A stretch of 64,000 bases of DNA from Terriglobales bacterium (GCA_035573675.1 DATMAB010000015.1:186001-250000), one strand, 5' to 3'; numbered from the stretch's first letter, positions 51,538 to 61,004 are shown. The notes: generated from the letters alone by a model not told the origin. Made by a program: numbers and translations.

Positions 51538-52815
51538 ATGCTGAACCGCCGGTCGTTTTTGCATTTGGGAGCCGGGCTGGCCGCCACGATGGCCGTCTCA
51601 CCCCGCCTGCTGGCCCAGTTGCCCAGCGAACCCCTGCCCTCCCCCGATCTCTATGGGCGCGACCAAGAGGCGTACTGGGCGGCCCTGCGCCGCCAGTTCC
51701 TCATCCCCGAGGACACCATCTACCTGAACAACGGCACCGTCGGCTCCAGCCCCATTCCGGTGCTCAAGGCCATCTTTGACGGCTACCAGGAGACCGAGAA
51801 GATGACGCAGGAGGATCCCGAGGACTACCCGATCTGGGGCTACGCGGCCTGGAACCAGTTCCGCGACCCGCTGGCCGCGTTCGTGGGCGCCACCCGCGAT
51901 GAAATCGCCCTGCTGCGCAACGCCACAGAGGCCAATAGCTACATCGCCAACGGCGTGGACCTTAAAGCCGGGGATGAAGTCCTGATGAGCGACCAGGAGC
52001 ACCCCGGCGGCGAGAATCCGTGGCAGCTTCGCGCCAAGCGCTACGGCATCGTAGTGAAGAAGTTCACGCTCCCCAAGCCGCCGAAGAATGCCGCTGAGAT
52101 CCTGAACCTGATCAACGACGCCATCACGCCGCGGACGCGGGTGATTTTCGTCAGCCACATCACCACCGTCACGGGCGTCGTGTTGCCGGTGAAGGAGATC
52201 TGCGCGCTGGCGCGCTCCAGGGGCATCCTTTCGGCGCTCGACGGGGCGCACGTGCCGGGCATGATGCGCCTGAACATCGGCGAGATCGGCTGCGACTTCT
52301 ACAGCGCCAGCCCGCACAAATGGCTGCAAGCGCCCAAGGGCAGCGGGTTCCTGTACGTCCGCAACGAGGTCATCGACCGAGTGTGGAACACCATCGCCAC
52401 TGAAGGCTGGGACGACGTGAAGATCCGCGCCGAGCGCTTCCAGCGCATCGGGTCGTCGAATGTGCCGTCGCTTTGGGGTTTGAAGGCGTCCATCGAGTTT
52501 GCCGAAAAGATCGGCATGGAGCGCATCGAAAAGCGCCACCGGCAGATGGCCGATTACATCCACGCCAAGATGGTGAAGCGCGGGGCGGAGAGCTGGACCT
52601 CGCCCGATCCGGCGCTGCGATGCGGCATCGTTACGGTCAACGTGCCCGGCGTCGAGCGCATGAAGCTCGAGAACTGGCTATGGAAGCAGCACAAGGTGCG
52701 CATCCGCGGCGGCGACCCTTCGAAGCTCCGCCTCTCGACGCCCTACTACATCCTGCACAAGGACGTGGACCGGTTCGTGGAGAAGCTCGACGAGTACCGC
52801 AAGGCCCACGCGTAA
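51538..52815 (+). CDS. Class V aminotransferase-family protein with Tat signal (isopenicillin N epimerase/cysteine desulfurase-like)
   Basis: A 425-residue PLP enzyme exported by the twin-arginine route: the start is LNRRSFLHLGAGLAATMAVS. The class V aminotransferase fold has SDQEHPGG, ALDGAHVPG with the cofactor-binding Asp, and the Schiff-base Lys in SASPHKWLQAPKG. The ATG at 51538 has GGAGG upstream and begins the Tat motif. Export of a PLP enzyme with its cofactor bound fits Tat use. Substrate unknown; similar proteins are often labelled isopenicillin N epimerase-like without proof. Confidence 0.9.
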   Translation: MLNRRSFLHLGAGLAATMAVSPRLLAQLPSEPLPSPDLYGRDQEAYWAALRRQFLIPEDTIYLNNGTVGSSPIPVLKAIFDGYQETEKMTQEDPEDYPIWGYAAWNQFRDPLAAFVGATRDEIALLRNATEANSYIANGVDLKAGDEVLMSDQEHPGGENPWQLRAKRYGIVVKKFTLPKPPKNAAEILNLINDAITPRTRVIFVSHITTVTGVVLPVKEICALARSRGILSALDGAHVPGMMRLNIGEIGCDFYSASPHKWLQAPKGSGFLYVRNEVIDRVWNTIATEGWDDVKIRAERFQRIGSSNVPSLWGLKASIEFAEKIGMERIEKRHRQMADYIHAKMVKRGAESWTSPDPALRCGIVTVNVPGVERMKLENWLWKQHKVRIRGGDPSKLRLSTPYYILHKDVDRFVEKLDEYRKAHA

Positions 52816-53292
52816 GGTGGCAGGATGCAGGCGGCAGGATGCAGGGGGTAAGGCCAGCTCGCGGCTGGCGGCCGGGAGTCGGCGGCAAGTGGATACCCCT
52901 CCCCCCTATACCCTCTAGTGGAATCATGAGGTTACGGAGCGAGATCCCGGCCGGTCCCGGAATCTAAAGGACTTAGAGGTAAAGTCTCTTAGGCAAAGGA
53001 CTTAGCTCTCATGGCAATGGACACGGGCGAATGGAATCAATGAGTTACGATATCCAATTCCCGCAAAGTCTAGTTGTGAAAGAACTTAGAGCGTATCGCC
53101 TGAGCGACCGTCATATTTGTTGCAGTGAGCTAATCAACACTATAATAGGTTAGCATTTGATTCGGGAGATTGTCAAGCCCGAAATTGCTGAACGGGTCGC
53201 AGCCTCGCCCACTTTTCGCTGCGCGAAAAATGGGGCACCCTCAGATTCCGTATTGGTGCGTGGGGCGTCAGCCACCCGGGCCACCCCGGAAC
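52816..53292. other. 477-bp gene-free gap with short repeats and an orphan TATAAT
   Basis: No convincing gene. At 52816-52855 the unit GGCAGGATGCAGG occurs twice in tandem. AAAGGACTTAG occurs twice (52966-52976 and 52995-53005). The middle of the gap is clearly more AT-rich than its surroundings. A TATAAT lies at 53141-53146 with TTGCAG 15 bases upstream, but no plus-strand gene follows for 1.7 kb. A 37-codon ORF (53040-53153) has no Shine-Dalgarno and no recognisable product. Confidence 0.5.
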
Positions 53293-54645
53293 CTAGTCGT
53301 AGTACTCCAGCCCCAGGTGCGTGATCAGCGCTTCGCCCTTCAGGTGGCGGAGCGTGTTCTTCAGCTTCATCAACTGGATAAACAGGTCGTGCTCGGGGTA
53401 GAGGCCCGGGGCGGTCATCGGCGACTTGAAGTAGAAGCTGAGCCATTCCTGGATGCCCAGGCGACGGAGGGCGGGGGCACGCTGGGCGAGGTCGAGGAAG
53501 AGGACGAGGTCGAGCACGATGGGAGCGGCCAGGATGGAGTCGCGGCAGAGGAAGTCCACCTTGATCTGCATGGGGTAGCCCAGCCAGCCGAAGATATCGA
53601 TGTTATCCCAACCCTCTTTGTTGTCGCCCCGCGGCGGGTAGTAGTTGATGCGCACCTTGTGGTGGAAGCCCTGGTAGAGCGCGGGGTAAAGCTCGGGCTG
53701 GAGGATCTGCTCGAGGACGGAGAGCTTGGATTCTTCCTTGGTCTTGAACGATTCAGGGTCGTCGAGCACTTCGCCATCGCGGTTGCCCAGGATGTTGGTG
53801 GAGAACCAGCCGTGCAGGCCGATCATGCGGGCCTTGAAGCCGGGCGCGAGGATGGTCTTGAGCAGCGTCTGGCCGGTCTTGAAGTCCTTGCCGCAGATGG
53901 GGGCCTGGTGGCGGCGCGCCAGCTCGTGCATGGCGGGGATATCCACGGTGAGGTTGGGGGCGCCGTTGGCGAAGGGCACGCCTTCCTGCAGGGCGGCGTA
54001 GGCGTAGATCATCGAGGGCGCGATGCTGTCGTCGTTTTTCTGCAGCGCTTTTTCGAAAGCAGCGAGTGAGGCGTGCGCGGGGCCGGGCGTGAGGAAGACT
54101 TCCGTGGAGCCGCACCAGATCATCACCAGGCGGTCTGCGCCGGAGGTCTTCTGGAACTGGCGGATGTCTTCCCTCACCTGCTCGGCCAGTTCCATCTTGT
54201 TACGGCCCTTCTTGACGTTGGGGCCGTCGAGCTTCTTGACGTAGCGCCGGTCAAAAACCGCTTTGCGCGGCTTGATGGATTGCAGGAAGGGTTTGACCCG
54301 GTCCAAAAGTGACTGCTCGAGCACGCCGGCTTTGGAGGCGGCTACGTACATGTCGTCGGGGAAGATGTCCCAGCCGGTAAAGACCAGGTCAGGCAGGTTG
54401 GTGAGCGGGACGAAATCCTTGATGGCGGGAGTGCGCGCCTCGGTGCGCTTGCCCAGGCGAATAGTGCCCATCTGGGTGAGGGAGCCGATGGGGGCGGCCA
54501 GGCCGCGGCGGATGGCCTCGACGCCGGCGACAAAGGTGGTGGCGACGGCGCCCATGCCGGGAATCATCACACCCAGCTTGCCCCTGGCCGGGGCAATCGA
54601 GGCCGGGCGGCGGGCGTCCTTCTTCGGAGCGGAAACACGTGCCAT
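53293..54645 (-). CDS. ino1: Inositol-3-phosphate synthase
   Basis: A 450-residue NAD-dependent enzyme converting glucose 6-phosphate to 1D-myo-inositol 3-phosphate. The Rossmann start is GVMIPGMGAVATTFVAGVEA. The family blocks WDIFPDDMYVAA, FANGAPNLTVDIPAM, GKDFKTGQTLLKT and DIFGWLGYPMQIKVDFLCRDSILAAP are all visible, with the catalytic Lys residues in the latter two. Inositol may go to phospholipids or osmolytes. It is divergent from the SDR gene. Confidence 0.96.
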   Translation of the reverse strand: MARVSAPKKDARRPASIAPARGKLGVMIPGMGAVATTFVAGVEAIRRGLAAPIGSLTQMGTIRLGKRTEARTPAIKDFVPLTNLPDLVFTGWDIFPDDMYVAASKAGVLEQSLLDRVKPFLQSIKPRKAVFDRRYVKKLDGPNVKKGRNKMELAEQVREDIRQFQKTSGADRLVMIWCGSTEVFLTPGPAHASLAAFEKALQKNDDSIAPSMIYAYAALQEGVPFANGAPNLTVDIPAMHELARRHQAPICGKDFKTGQTLLKTILAPGFKARMIGLHGWFSTNILGNRDGEVLDDPESFKTKEESKLSVLEQILQPELYPALYQGFHHKVRINYYPPRGDNKEGWDNIDIFGWLGYPMQIKVDFLCRDSILAAPIVLDLVLFLDLAQRAPALRRLGIQEWLSFYFKSPMTAPGLYPEHDLFIQLMKLKNTLRHLKGEALITHLGLEYYD

Positions 54646-54740
54646 GCGAGCGGGTCCTACCTAGTGAATTTGGACGGGATGGACAAACCAAGTATCTTCT
54701 CGTATCGAATGGGGATTTGCAAATTGGTGTTGCTCCTCAG

Positions 54741-54802
54741 GGGCTAAAGCCCGCATTCATGAGCGGCCTTTCGGCACGGCTGAAGCCGTGCCCTGATACG
54801 AA
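54741..54802. repeat. Intergenic palindromic repeat, copy 1
   Basis: GGGCTAAAGCCC (54741-54752), then at 54772-54802 CGGCACGGCTGAAGCCGTG followed by CCCTGATACGAA. The arms CGGCACGGCT / AGCCGTGCC can fold into a hairpin. A second copy lies at 55843-55873, so the SDR gene is bracketed by the pair. Confidence 0.65.
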
Positions 54803-54826
54803 TCGGTTTCTGGCCAGGAGCGCAAC

Positions 54827-55675
54827 GTGGCAAACGCGAGGGTAGCGGTTATCACAGGGTCTTCGAGCGGCTTTGGGTTGCTGACGGCGGTAGAGATGGC
54901 GCGGCGGGGATATCGGGTCGTGGCGACCATGCGCAACCTGGAGCGGCGGGGGCTGCTGGACGAGGCGGCGGCCGAGGCGGGCGTCGCCGAGCGCATCGAC
55001 GTGCGCCGGCTCGACGTCACCGAGACGCTGGCCGTCGGACAGGTGGTCGAAGGCATTGTGCGCGACTATGGGCGCATCGACGTGCTGGTGAACAACGCCG
55101 GGTTCGCCATGGCCGGGTTCATCGAGGACCTGAAGCTGGAAGAGATACGCGAGCAACTGGACACCAATTTCTTTGGTCATGTCGCCATGACCAAAGCGGT
55201 GCTACCGGTGATGCGGGTGCAGAGAAGCGGGCACATCCTGATGATCTCCTCCATCAATGGGCGGGCGGCGACGCCGGTGGTGAGTTCGTATTCGGCGTCG
55301 AAATGGGCGCTGGAAGGATGGAGCGAGGCGCTGCGCATGGAGATGCTGGCACTCGGCGTCAAAGTGGTGCTGATCGAGCCCGGCGCCTACAAGACCGACA
55401 TTTGGGACCGCAACGCGAAGATCGGCGAGCGGGTGTTCGATCCCGCCTCGCCCAACGCGGAACGAGGGAGACGCTACGCGGAGTATGTGAAGACCAAGGT
55501 AGTCAAACGCGACGCGCGTGTAGTGGCCCGGAAGATCGCCGATATCGCGGATGATCCCAACCCGCGGCTGCGTTATCTGGTAGGCCCGGATGCGCACATG
55601 ATGACGTGGATCAAGGCGCTATTGCCGTGGAAGGTGTATGAGCAGCTGATCACGAAAGCGATACGGGTCGCGTGA
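54827..55675 (+). CDS. Short-chain dehydrogenase/reductase
   Basis: A 282-residue classical SDR. The NAD(P) motif is GSSSGFG, the NNAG structural motif is in VLVNNAGFAM, and the catalytic Ser-Tyr-Lys set is in ISSINGR and YSASK. The order fits the ketoreductase/17-beta-HSD-like group. The start is GTG at 54827. The substrate is unknown, and the neighbours (inositol synthase, DedA) give no pathway hint. Confidence 0.9.
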   Translation: MANARVAVITGSSSGFGLLTAVEMARRGYRVVATMRNLERRGLLDEAAAEAGVAERIDVRRLDVTETLAVGQVVEGIVRDYGRIDVLVNNAGFAMAGFIEDLKLEEIREQLDTNFFGHVAMTKAVLPVMRVQRSGHILMISSINGRAATPVVSSYSASKWALEGWSEALRMEMLALGVKVVLIEPGAYKTDIWDRNAKIGERVFDPASPNAERGRRYAEYVKTKVVKRDARVVARKIADIADDPNPRLRYLVGPDAHMMTWIKALLPWKVYEQLITKAIRVA

Positions 55676-55754
55676 AACGTGGTGGCTACCCGGCTACTCT
55701 CGCCAAAAAAGCTACCCCAAGGTCCCTCGACTCGGGCTTCCCGCGCACGACCTT

Positions 55755-55873
55755 CCCCATCGCGCGATGCGCAATGGGGACGTTGCGTAAGCGCGCGGGT
55801 CCCTCCCTCGCTCGGGATGACTGCTAAAGGAGGGCATCGAATCGGCACGGCTAAGACCGTGCCCTGATACAAA
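55755..55873. repeat. Intergenic repeat cluster with palindromic repeat copy 2
   Basis: Within a 281-base gene-free gap: a hairpin CCCCAT-C-GCGC / GCGC-A-ATGGGG (55755-55779), the element GCTCGGGATGAC (55811-55822), and at 55843-55873 CGGCACGGCTAAGACCGTG followed by CCCTGATACAAA. The last matches copy 1 at 54772 except for a few bases. The second arm has changed (AGCC to GACC), so its hairpin is weaker. Confidence 0.6.
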
Positions 55874-55956
55874 CCTTGGGAGTGGCCGTTGGCTCAGGTG
55901 CGAGAGCGGGCGAGGTGCTCGCGCGACAGCCAGCGAGGCGCTGCCGTTACTTCATG

Positions 55957-56580
55957 CTATGCGGCGCGCACGCGGTGCTTCCAGCGCGACCAGACGAACC
56001 AGATGGCTCCGGCGGCCAGCAGCACGCCAATGACGGCGTCGAACTCGTGGAAGTAGGGACCGAGGTAGTTCCAGTTTTCCCCCGCCTTCATTCCCAGCCA
56101 GGCGAGACCGAAGCACCACGGCCAGGAGCCGAGGAAGGTGTAAACGTGGAAAGGCACGCGGGGCATGCGGGCGATGCCGGCGGGCAGCGCGATAAAAGTC
56201 CGGATGACCGGCAGCAGGCGCGCGATGAACACCGCGGCGGAGCCATAGCGGGCGAAGAAGCGGTCGGCCCACTCGAGCTCGCGATGGCTGAGCAACACGT
56301 AGGCGCCGTACTTTTCGACCAGCGGCCGGCCGCCGTAGTAGCCCAGCTCGTAGGCGAGGACCGAGCCCACGTTGCAGCCGACGGCGCCGGCAGTAGCTAC
56401 CCACCACAGGTTGAAGCGCCCCGTATACACCAGATAGCCGGAGAACGGCATGATGACTTCCGAAGGCAGCGGGATGCAGGCCGATTCGATGGCCATGAGG
56501 ATCACGATGCCCAGATATCCCGTGCTTGAGATGGTCCAGATAACGAAGCTGCTCAGCCAGCCGAGGACGCGGGCGATCAT
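55957..56580 (-). CDS. DedA-family membrane protein
   Basis: A 207-residue polytopic protein with the DedA/SNARE-associated pattern: an amphipathic entry helix (AIESACIPLPSEVIMPFSG), GCNVGSVLAYELGYYGGRP, and FIARLLPVIRTFIALPAGIARM. DedA proteins are candidate lipid flippases (undecaprenyl-phosphate or phosphatidylethanolamine recycling) driven by proton flow. The conserved acidic Glu and Arg residues are present. It reads toward the repeat cluster. Confidence 0.92.
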   Translation of the reverse strand: MIARVLGWLSSFVIWTISSTGYLGIVILMAIESACIPLPSEVIMPFSGYLVYTGRFNLWWVATAGAVGCNVGSVLAYELGYYGGRPLVEKYGAYVLLSHRELEWADRFFARYGSAAVFIARLLPVIRTFIALPAGIARMPRVPFHVYTFLGSWPWCFGLAWLGMKAGENWNYLGPYFHEFDAVIGVLLAAGAIWFVWSRWKHRVRAA

Positions 56581-56664
56581 GCGCGGCGGCCCGGGGCTCC
56601 GCGATGGTGCGGAGCAGAAGCAATAAGGGTGAGGACCTGCGGGATGGCCACCATCGATGGCCCG

Positions 56665-56892
56665 TCAGAACTCCTGGGATTCCTGCGTGTAGGTGTAGCC
56701 GGGCAGGGTGAAGCCGTCGGCGGTCTTTTCCACTTTGACGCGGACAGTATCGCCGGAAGCGGCGCTGGCGTCGGCGGTGCGCAGCATGGCGAACTGCGCG
56801 AACACTTCCTTGTAGAGCTTGGTGACCAGGTAGTTGCGGCCGTCGGAGTCGTTGCGCCAGACCTGGCCGAGCTGAATGGCTTTCACCGACAT
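56665..56892 (-). CDS. Small conserved-looking protein, 75 aa
   Basis: It starts at ATG 56892 with GGAGG 2-6 bases upstream and is short and beta-rich (IQLGQVWRNDSDGRNYLVTKLY and onward). A longer frame in the same phase runs through the gap and overlapping HemQ region but has no protein-like composition. There is no signal peptide. The opening suggests a small SH3-like or DUF1653-type barrel, but I cannot assign a family. Confidence 0.7.
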   Translation of the reverse strand: MSVKAIQLGQVWRNDSDGRNYLVTKLYKEVFAQFAMLRTADASAASGDTVRVKVEKTADGFTLPGYTYTQESQEF

Positions 56893-57016
56893 CGCCTCCA
56901 GACTAACCAGCGGCGGGCGCCGCGTCAATCGCAAGCGGCGGCCGCTAGAATACCGAGCCTGACACCTGCGGTCCCGGAGAGTCCGGTACCCGACGGCACA
57001 TGGGCGGGTGGATTGT

Positions 57017-57886
57017 CTACTTCTCTGGCGAATAGGCGGGCAGCGTGCCGGAGAGCAGTTCGCCCAGGCGTCCGGCGGACACGCGCAGGCCGACGTAGAA
57101 GTGGCCGAACAGAGCGTAGACGGCGCTGACTTCGTCGAAGCGCATTTCGTAGATGAGCTTTTTGAAGATGAGCGGGTCGTCGGCAAAGAGGTCGACGCCC
57201 CACTCCCAGTCGTCGAAGCCGATGGAGCCGGTGATGATCTGGCGTACGGTGCCGGCGTAGCGGCGGCCGACCAGGCCGTGCTCCTCCATCTGGCGGGCGC
57301 GCTCCTCGATGGGAAGTGTGTACCAGTTCTTGTGCTCGCCGCGACGGCGGTCCATGGGATAGAAGCAGATGTAGCGTGCCGCCGGAATCTCCGGATAGAG
57401 ACGCGGGCGCATGGCCTCCTTCTGGCGCTCAAGGGTCTCTTCAATGATGGCCTTCCACTCCGGTGAGTGCGGCTCGACCCCTTGCTCCTGCAATTGCCGA
57501 TAGAGTTTGGTGGAGGAGTCGTAAAGACCGAGCTCGATGACCGAGAGGTAGGAAGTGGCGGGTTCAAGGAAGTCCCACAGGCGCAGGCCGGAGAGGGCGA
57601 GCTCGGCTTGCTTGAGCTGGTCGAAGGAATCGCGGAAGTGCACCAGCATGAGATCGCCCTTGTGGCCCAGCAGCGAGTAGAGAGCGCTGTTCGAGCGCTC
57701 CAGAGCGGTCAGGGTGGCGGAGGCTTCGTCGACAATGGCGGACTTGTCGGCCTGCGGCAGTTCACGCCACGCCGACCAGCGGAAACGCAGCATCTGGTGC
57801 AGGACGCTTGAGCCTTCAAGGGTCAGCGGGACGGCGAACAGCTCGCCCTGCGCCGCCGGAACCGCGAGTCTGCTACGCGATGCCAT
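57017..57886 (-). CDS. hemQ: Coproheme decarboxylase HemQ (chlorite-dismutase family)
   Basis: A 289-residue protein of the chlorite dismutase-like fold. The motif YPMDRRRGEHKNWYTL carries the catalytic Tyr and basic residues of coproheme decarboxylases, and the distal Arg that marks true chlorite dismutases is not evident. It converts coproheme to protohaem, the last step of the coproporphyrin-dependent pathway. hemA, hemC and hemD lie 2 kb downstream on the same strand. hemG/hemY and hemH are not in the window. Confidence 0.9.
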   Translation of the reverse strand: MASRSRLAVPAAQGELFAVPLTLEGSSVLHQMLRFRWSAWRELPQADKSAIVDEASATLTALERSNSALYSLLGHKGDLMLVHFRDSFDQLKQAELALSGLRLWDFLEPATSYLSVIELGLYDSSTKLYRQLQEQGVEPHSPEWKAIIEETLERQKEAMRPRLYPEIPAARYICFYPMDRRRGEHKNWYTLPIEERARQMEEHGLVGRRYAGTVRQIITGSIGFDDWEWGVDLFADDPLIFKKLIYEMRFDEVSAVYALFGHFYVGLRVSAGRLGELLSGTLPAYSPEK

Positions 57887-57974
57887 GGGTGCTCCGTACG
57901 AAAGTTACAATTGTACCGGCTCGGCGGGAAGTCGTGAATCCGGCCGGATCGCGCAAGGGTTGGAAGGATAAGCG

Positions 57975-57996
57975 GAGACGTTGCAAGCAACGTCTC
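57975..57996. repeat. Perfect palindrome (10-bp arms)
   Basis: GAGACGTTGC and GCAACGTCTC are separated by AA, giving a perfect 22-base palindrome 28 bases upstream of the nth start. It looks like a dispersed REP-type palindrome rather than an operator. Confidence 0.6.
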
Positions 57997-58023
57997 TACG
58001 AACGGAACTGGAGAAGCCCGTAC

Positions 58024-58866
58024 ATGGCGAGAGGAATGGTGACCCGGCAGCCGTCGCGCAGCGGACGCCATGAGCGTGTGGCACGGCCTTCCGACGGAAC
58101 ACGCCGATCGGTCAAGGGGATGCCGGCACAAGCGTCACGGACCATCGCGCTTCACTGGCCCAAGGGGAAGCCAAGAGCCGGCGGGAAGTACGATCCGGTG
58201 GCGCCGGAGCGCATCCGGGAGATTCTCAAGCGGCTCGACCAGGACTATCCCGGCGCGACCTGTGCTCTGGAGCACAGGAGCGCCTGGGACCTGCTGGTGG
58301 CCACGATCCTCTCCGCCCAATGCACAGACGTGCGCGTGAACAAGGTGACGCCGCTGCTCTTCGCAAAATACCCCAGCGTCCGGCATTTCGCGGCGCTCAA
58401 GCCGGAAGAGCTGGAGCCGGATATCCGCTCGACGGGGTTTTTCCGCAATAAGTCCAAGTCCATCGTGGGAGCGGCGCAGCGCGTGGTGAGCGCGTACGGC
58501 GGGAAAGTCCCGGACACAATGGAAGAGCTGCTGACGCTGCCGGGCGTGGCCCGCAAGACGGCGAACGTCGTCCTCGGGACGTGGTTCAAGAAGGCCGTGG
58601 GCGTGGTGGTGGATACGCACGTGCAGCGCATTGCGCGGCGGCTGGAGCTAACAAAAGAGACCGACGCGGCCAAGATCGAGCAGGATCTGATGCGCGTGAT
58701 CCCGCGGGAGAAGTGGATCGAGTTCGCCCACCAACTGATCTGGCACGGGCGCAAGGTGTGCGTGGCCCGCAAGCCGCGCTGCGTCGAGTGCCGCCTGGAG
58801 AACCTGTGCCACGCCGCCGACAAGACCTGGTCCACGGTCGAGGTGCACAAGGCGGCGAAGCCGTAG
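58024..58866 (+). CDS. nth: Endonuclease III
   Basis: A base-excision repair DNA glycosylase/AP lyase for oxidised pyrimidines. The helix-hairpin-helix LPGVARKTANVVLG contains the catalytic Lys, VVDTHVQRIARR contains the catalytic Asp, and the [4Fe-4S] cluster has four Cys in VCVARKPRCVECRLENLC. The first 50 residues are basic and Arg-rich; starts at 58024, 58036 and 58120 are all possible. 58024 is used because GGAGA lies 9 bases upstream. Confidence 0.94.
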   Translation: MARGMVTRQPSRSGRHERVARPSDGTRRSVKGMPAQASRTIALHWPKGKPRAGGKYDPVAPERIREILKRLDQDYPGATCALEHRSAWDLLVATILSAQCTDVRVNKVTPLLFAKYPSVRHFAALKPEELEPDIRSTGFFRNKSKSIVGAAQRVVSAYGGKVPDTMEELLTLPGVARKTANVVLGTWFKKAVGVVVDTHVQRIARRLELTKETDAAKIEQDLMRVIPREKWIEFAHQLIWHGRKVCVARKPRCVECRLENLCHAADKTWSTVEVHKAAKP

Positions 58867-58876
58867 GAATCAAACT

Positions 58877-59245
58877 GTGAGCAAGTCCCATGGCTCCGGA
58901 CGCATCTTCTGCATCATCAGTGCCTGCCTGGTTTTTTGGAGTTCCCTCGCGGCACTCATGATGATCAAAAGCGCTGACGCGGCGCTGTTGTTCATCGCCA
59001 GCTTCTGGGCCAGTGTTGCCTTGATGGCCTGGACGCAGGTGCCGCAACAGCTACAAGTCAGGCGACTGAGCTTTCTGCTTGTTTTACAGCAAGTCACTTT
59101 CTGGGCCTCGATGGCCGCCAAGCTTCTCGGCTCGCAAGCGGTTCACCGGGTCCTGATAGGAGTGTCTCTGCTCTCGATCGTGGCGCTTTCCGTTTACATT
59201 CGTTTGCAGGTACGACAGCAACCACGGCAGGCTGGCCAGGACTGA
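58877..59245 (+). CDS. Small integral membrane protein, 122 aa
   Basis: It starts at GTG 58877, 10 bases after nth, with AGGA upstream. There are about three to four membrane helices (IFCIISACLVFWSSLAALMMI, LLFIASFWASVALMAW, FLLVLQQVTFWASMAAKLL, VLIGVSLLSIVALSVYI). No motif was recognised and the function is unknown. Confidence 0.7.
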   Translation: MSKSHGSGRIFCIISACLVFWSSLAALMMIKSADAALLFIASFWASVALMAWTQVPQQLQVRRLSFLLVLQQVTFWASMAAKLLGSQAVHRVLIGVSLLSIVALSVYIRLQVRQQPRQAGQD

Positions 59246-59259
59246 GTAGCCGCAGGTAG

Positions 59260-60072
59260 TCAGAGAGACCAGTCCCTTCCTACCCGGACCAGAGAATCCA
59301 CCAAGCCCGGAATCGTGAACGATCTCGCCTGCACGTGCGCCCGCAGTCCCAGTTCGCGCAGGGTTCCGGTGGTTACCGGCCCGATGGACGCGAGCCGGAT
59401 TCCCTTCAGCCAGCGGCGCGCGCGCTGCTTGCCGCCCAGGAGCGCAACCAGATTGCGGGCCGTCGAGGAGCTGGTGAAGGTGACGAAGTGAGGGCGCCGG
59501 TTCGCATCCCGCAGCAGGGCATGCAGGCGCGTGCGAGAGCCCGCCGGCGCTACCGTGCGGTAGGCCTCGACCACCTGAACCTGCGCGCCGGCACGACGCA
59601 GTTGGCGCGGGATCACGTCCCGGGCGACTCGCGCGCGGACCAGCAACACACGCTTCCCTGCCACGCGGTGGCGTAGCGCCCGCACCACGGCTTCGGCGAC
59701 ATATTCGCGTGGCATCACGCTCACACGTAAGCCTCGCTCCTGAATCGCCCTGCGGGTGGCCGGTCCAATGGCGGCCACGTGCAGGCCCCGGAGCCGAGCG
59801 GGAGAAATGCGCAGCTTTCGCAATCGTGCGAACAGCGCTTCCACTCCATTCACGCTGGTCAGGATGAGCCAATCCTGCTGATTCAAGCGACGAAGCGCAC
59901 CATCCAGGCGGCGAAAGGAACGCGGAGGGCGAATCTCGATGCTGGGTATCTCGAGGACGGTGGCGCCTTCGCGGCGCAGGGCGCTGGAGAGCGATCCTGC
60001 CTGGTGACGCGCGCGGGTCACCAGGATGCGGCAACCGGCAAGCTTCCCGCGCGTTCTCCTCGCTCCGCTCAC
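59260..60072 (-). CDS. hemD: Uroporphyrinogen-III synthase
   Basis: A 270-residue two-domain HemD that cyclises hydroxymethylbilane with inversion of ring D. HemD sequences are very variable; support comes from [52 protein letters not shown] and the terminal [18 protein letters not shown]. It starts at GTG 60072, overlapping the hemC stop, in the expected operon order. Confidence 0.92.
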   Translation of the reverse strand: MSGARRTRGKLAGCRILVTRARHQAGSLSSALRREGATVLEIPSIEIRPPRSFRRLDGALRRLNQQDWLILTSVNGVEALFARLRKLRISPARLRGLHVAAIGPATRRAIQERGLRVSVMPREYVAEAVVRALRHRVAGKRVLLVRARVARDVIPRQLRRAGAQVQVVEAYRTVAPAGSRTRLHALLRDANRRPHFVTFTSSSTARNLVALLGGKQRARRWLKGIRLASIGPVTTGTLRELGLRAHVQARSFTIPGLVDSLVRVGRDWSL

Positions 60073-61004
60073 GGCTGTTGCGGCACCGCGGCGGAGGCGC
60101 CGTAAACGTCGCGCAGAATCTCAGCCGCGCCTTTCTGCAGCAGGCGCTGGCCGACGCTGCGTCCTAACTCTTCCGCGTCCGGGCCGTTAGCCGTCTCACG
60201 CAAGACGGCGGAGCCGTCCGGCCGGGCGACCACAGCGGTCAGGCGCAGGCCGTCGCCGTCCGGTTCGGCGCAGGCCCCGATGGGCACCTGGCAGCCTCCG
60301 CCGAGAGTTCGAAGCAAAGCGCGCTCGCAGAGGACCGCGTGCCGCGAGGCCGGATGATCCAGGAACTCAAGCAGGGCGAGCGTTTCCCTGTCCGCAGCCC
60401 GGGCTTCGACGGCCAACGCTCCCTGGCCAGCCGCAGGACACATGGTGGCGATCGGCAGCACCTCGCGCACAACCTGGGTACGGCCCAGGCGCTTCACGCC
60501 GGCAGCGGCCAGCAGGATGGCATCGAATTCACCGGCTTCCAGCTTGCGCAGGCGCGTATCCACATTGCCGCGCAGCGGATGAACCACCAGGTCAGCACGC
60601 AGGGCACGCACTTGCGCTTCGCGGCGCAGACTGCTGGTGCCCACCCGCGCTCCCTGCGGGAGGTCGAGCAGTCGAGCGAAGCGCTTGGAAACAAAGACGT
60701 CGCGCGGGTCTTCCCTCTCCATCACCGCGGCCAGCGTGAAATCCGGCAGCAGGTCGGTGGGCAGATCTTTCAGACTGTGCACGGCAAGCTGCACCCGGCC
60801 TTCCGCCAGCGCTTCCTCGATCTCCTTGATGAACATGCCCTTGGTGCCCACGCGGGCGAGAGCGACATCGGTGATCTTGTCGCCGGTGGTGCGGATGACT
60901 TCGATCTCGACGTCGTGCCCGCGCTGGCGCAGCAAGCCGGCCACGTGGTTGGCCTGCCAGAGCGCGAGTTGCGAACCGCGGGAGCCGATGCGCAGGCGCG
61001 CCAT
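60069..61004 (-). CDS. hemC: Hydroxymethylbilane synthase (porphobilinogen deaminase)
   Basis: A 311-residue enzyme joining four porphobilinogen units. Motifs include [43 protein letters not shown], and the dipyrromethane-binding Cys in [15 protein letters not shown]. It lies between hemA and hemD with 4-base and 1-base overlaps, so the three are one translational unit. Confidence 0.98.
   Translation of the reverse strand: MARLRIGSRGSQLALWQANHVAGLLRQRGHDVEIEVIRTTGDKITDVALARVGTKGMFIKEIEEALAEGRVQLAVHSLKDLPTDLLPDFTLAAVMEREDPRDVFVSKRFARLLDLPQGARVGTSSLRREAQVRALRADLVVHPLRGNVDTRLRKLEAGEFDAILLAAAGVKRLGRTQVVREVLPIATMCPAAGQGALAVEARAADRETLALLEFLDHPASRHAVLCERALLRTLGGGCQVPIGACAEPDGDGLRLTAVVARPDGSAVLRETANGPDAEELGRSVGQRLLQKGAAEILRDVYGASAAVPQQP

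Noticed and set aside
53040-53153. 37-codon ORF in the 52.8-53.3 kb gap
   Set aside because: No Shine-Dalgarno, no recognisable sequence, and random ORFs of this size are expected.
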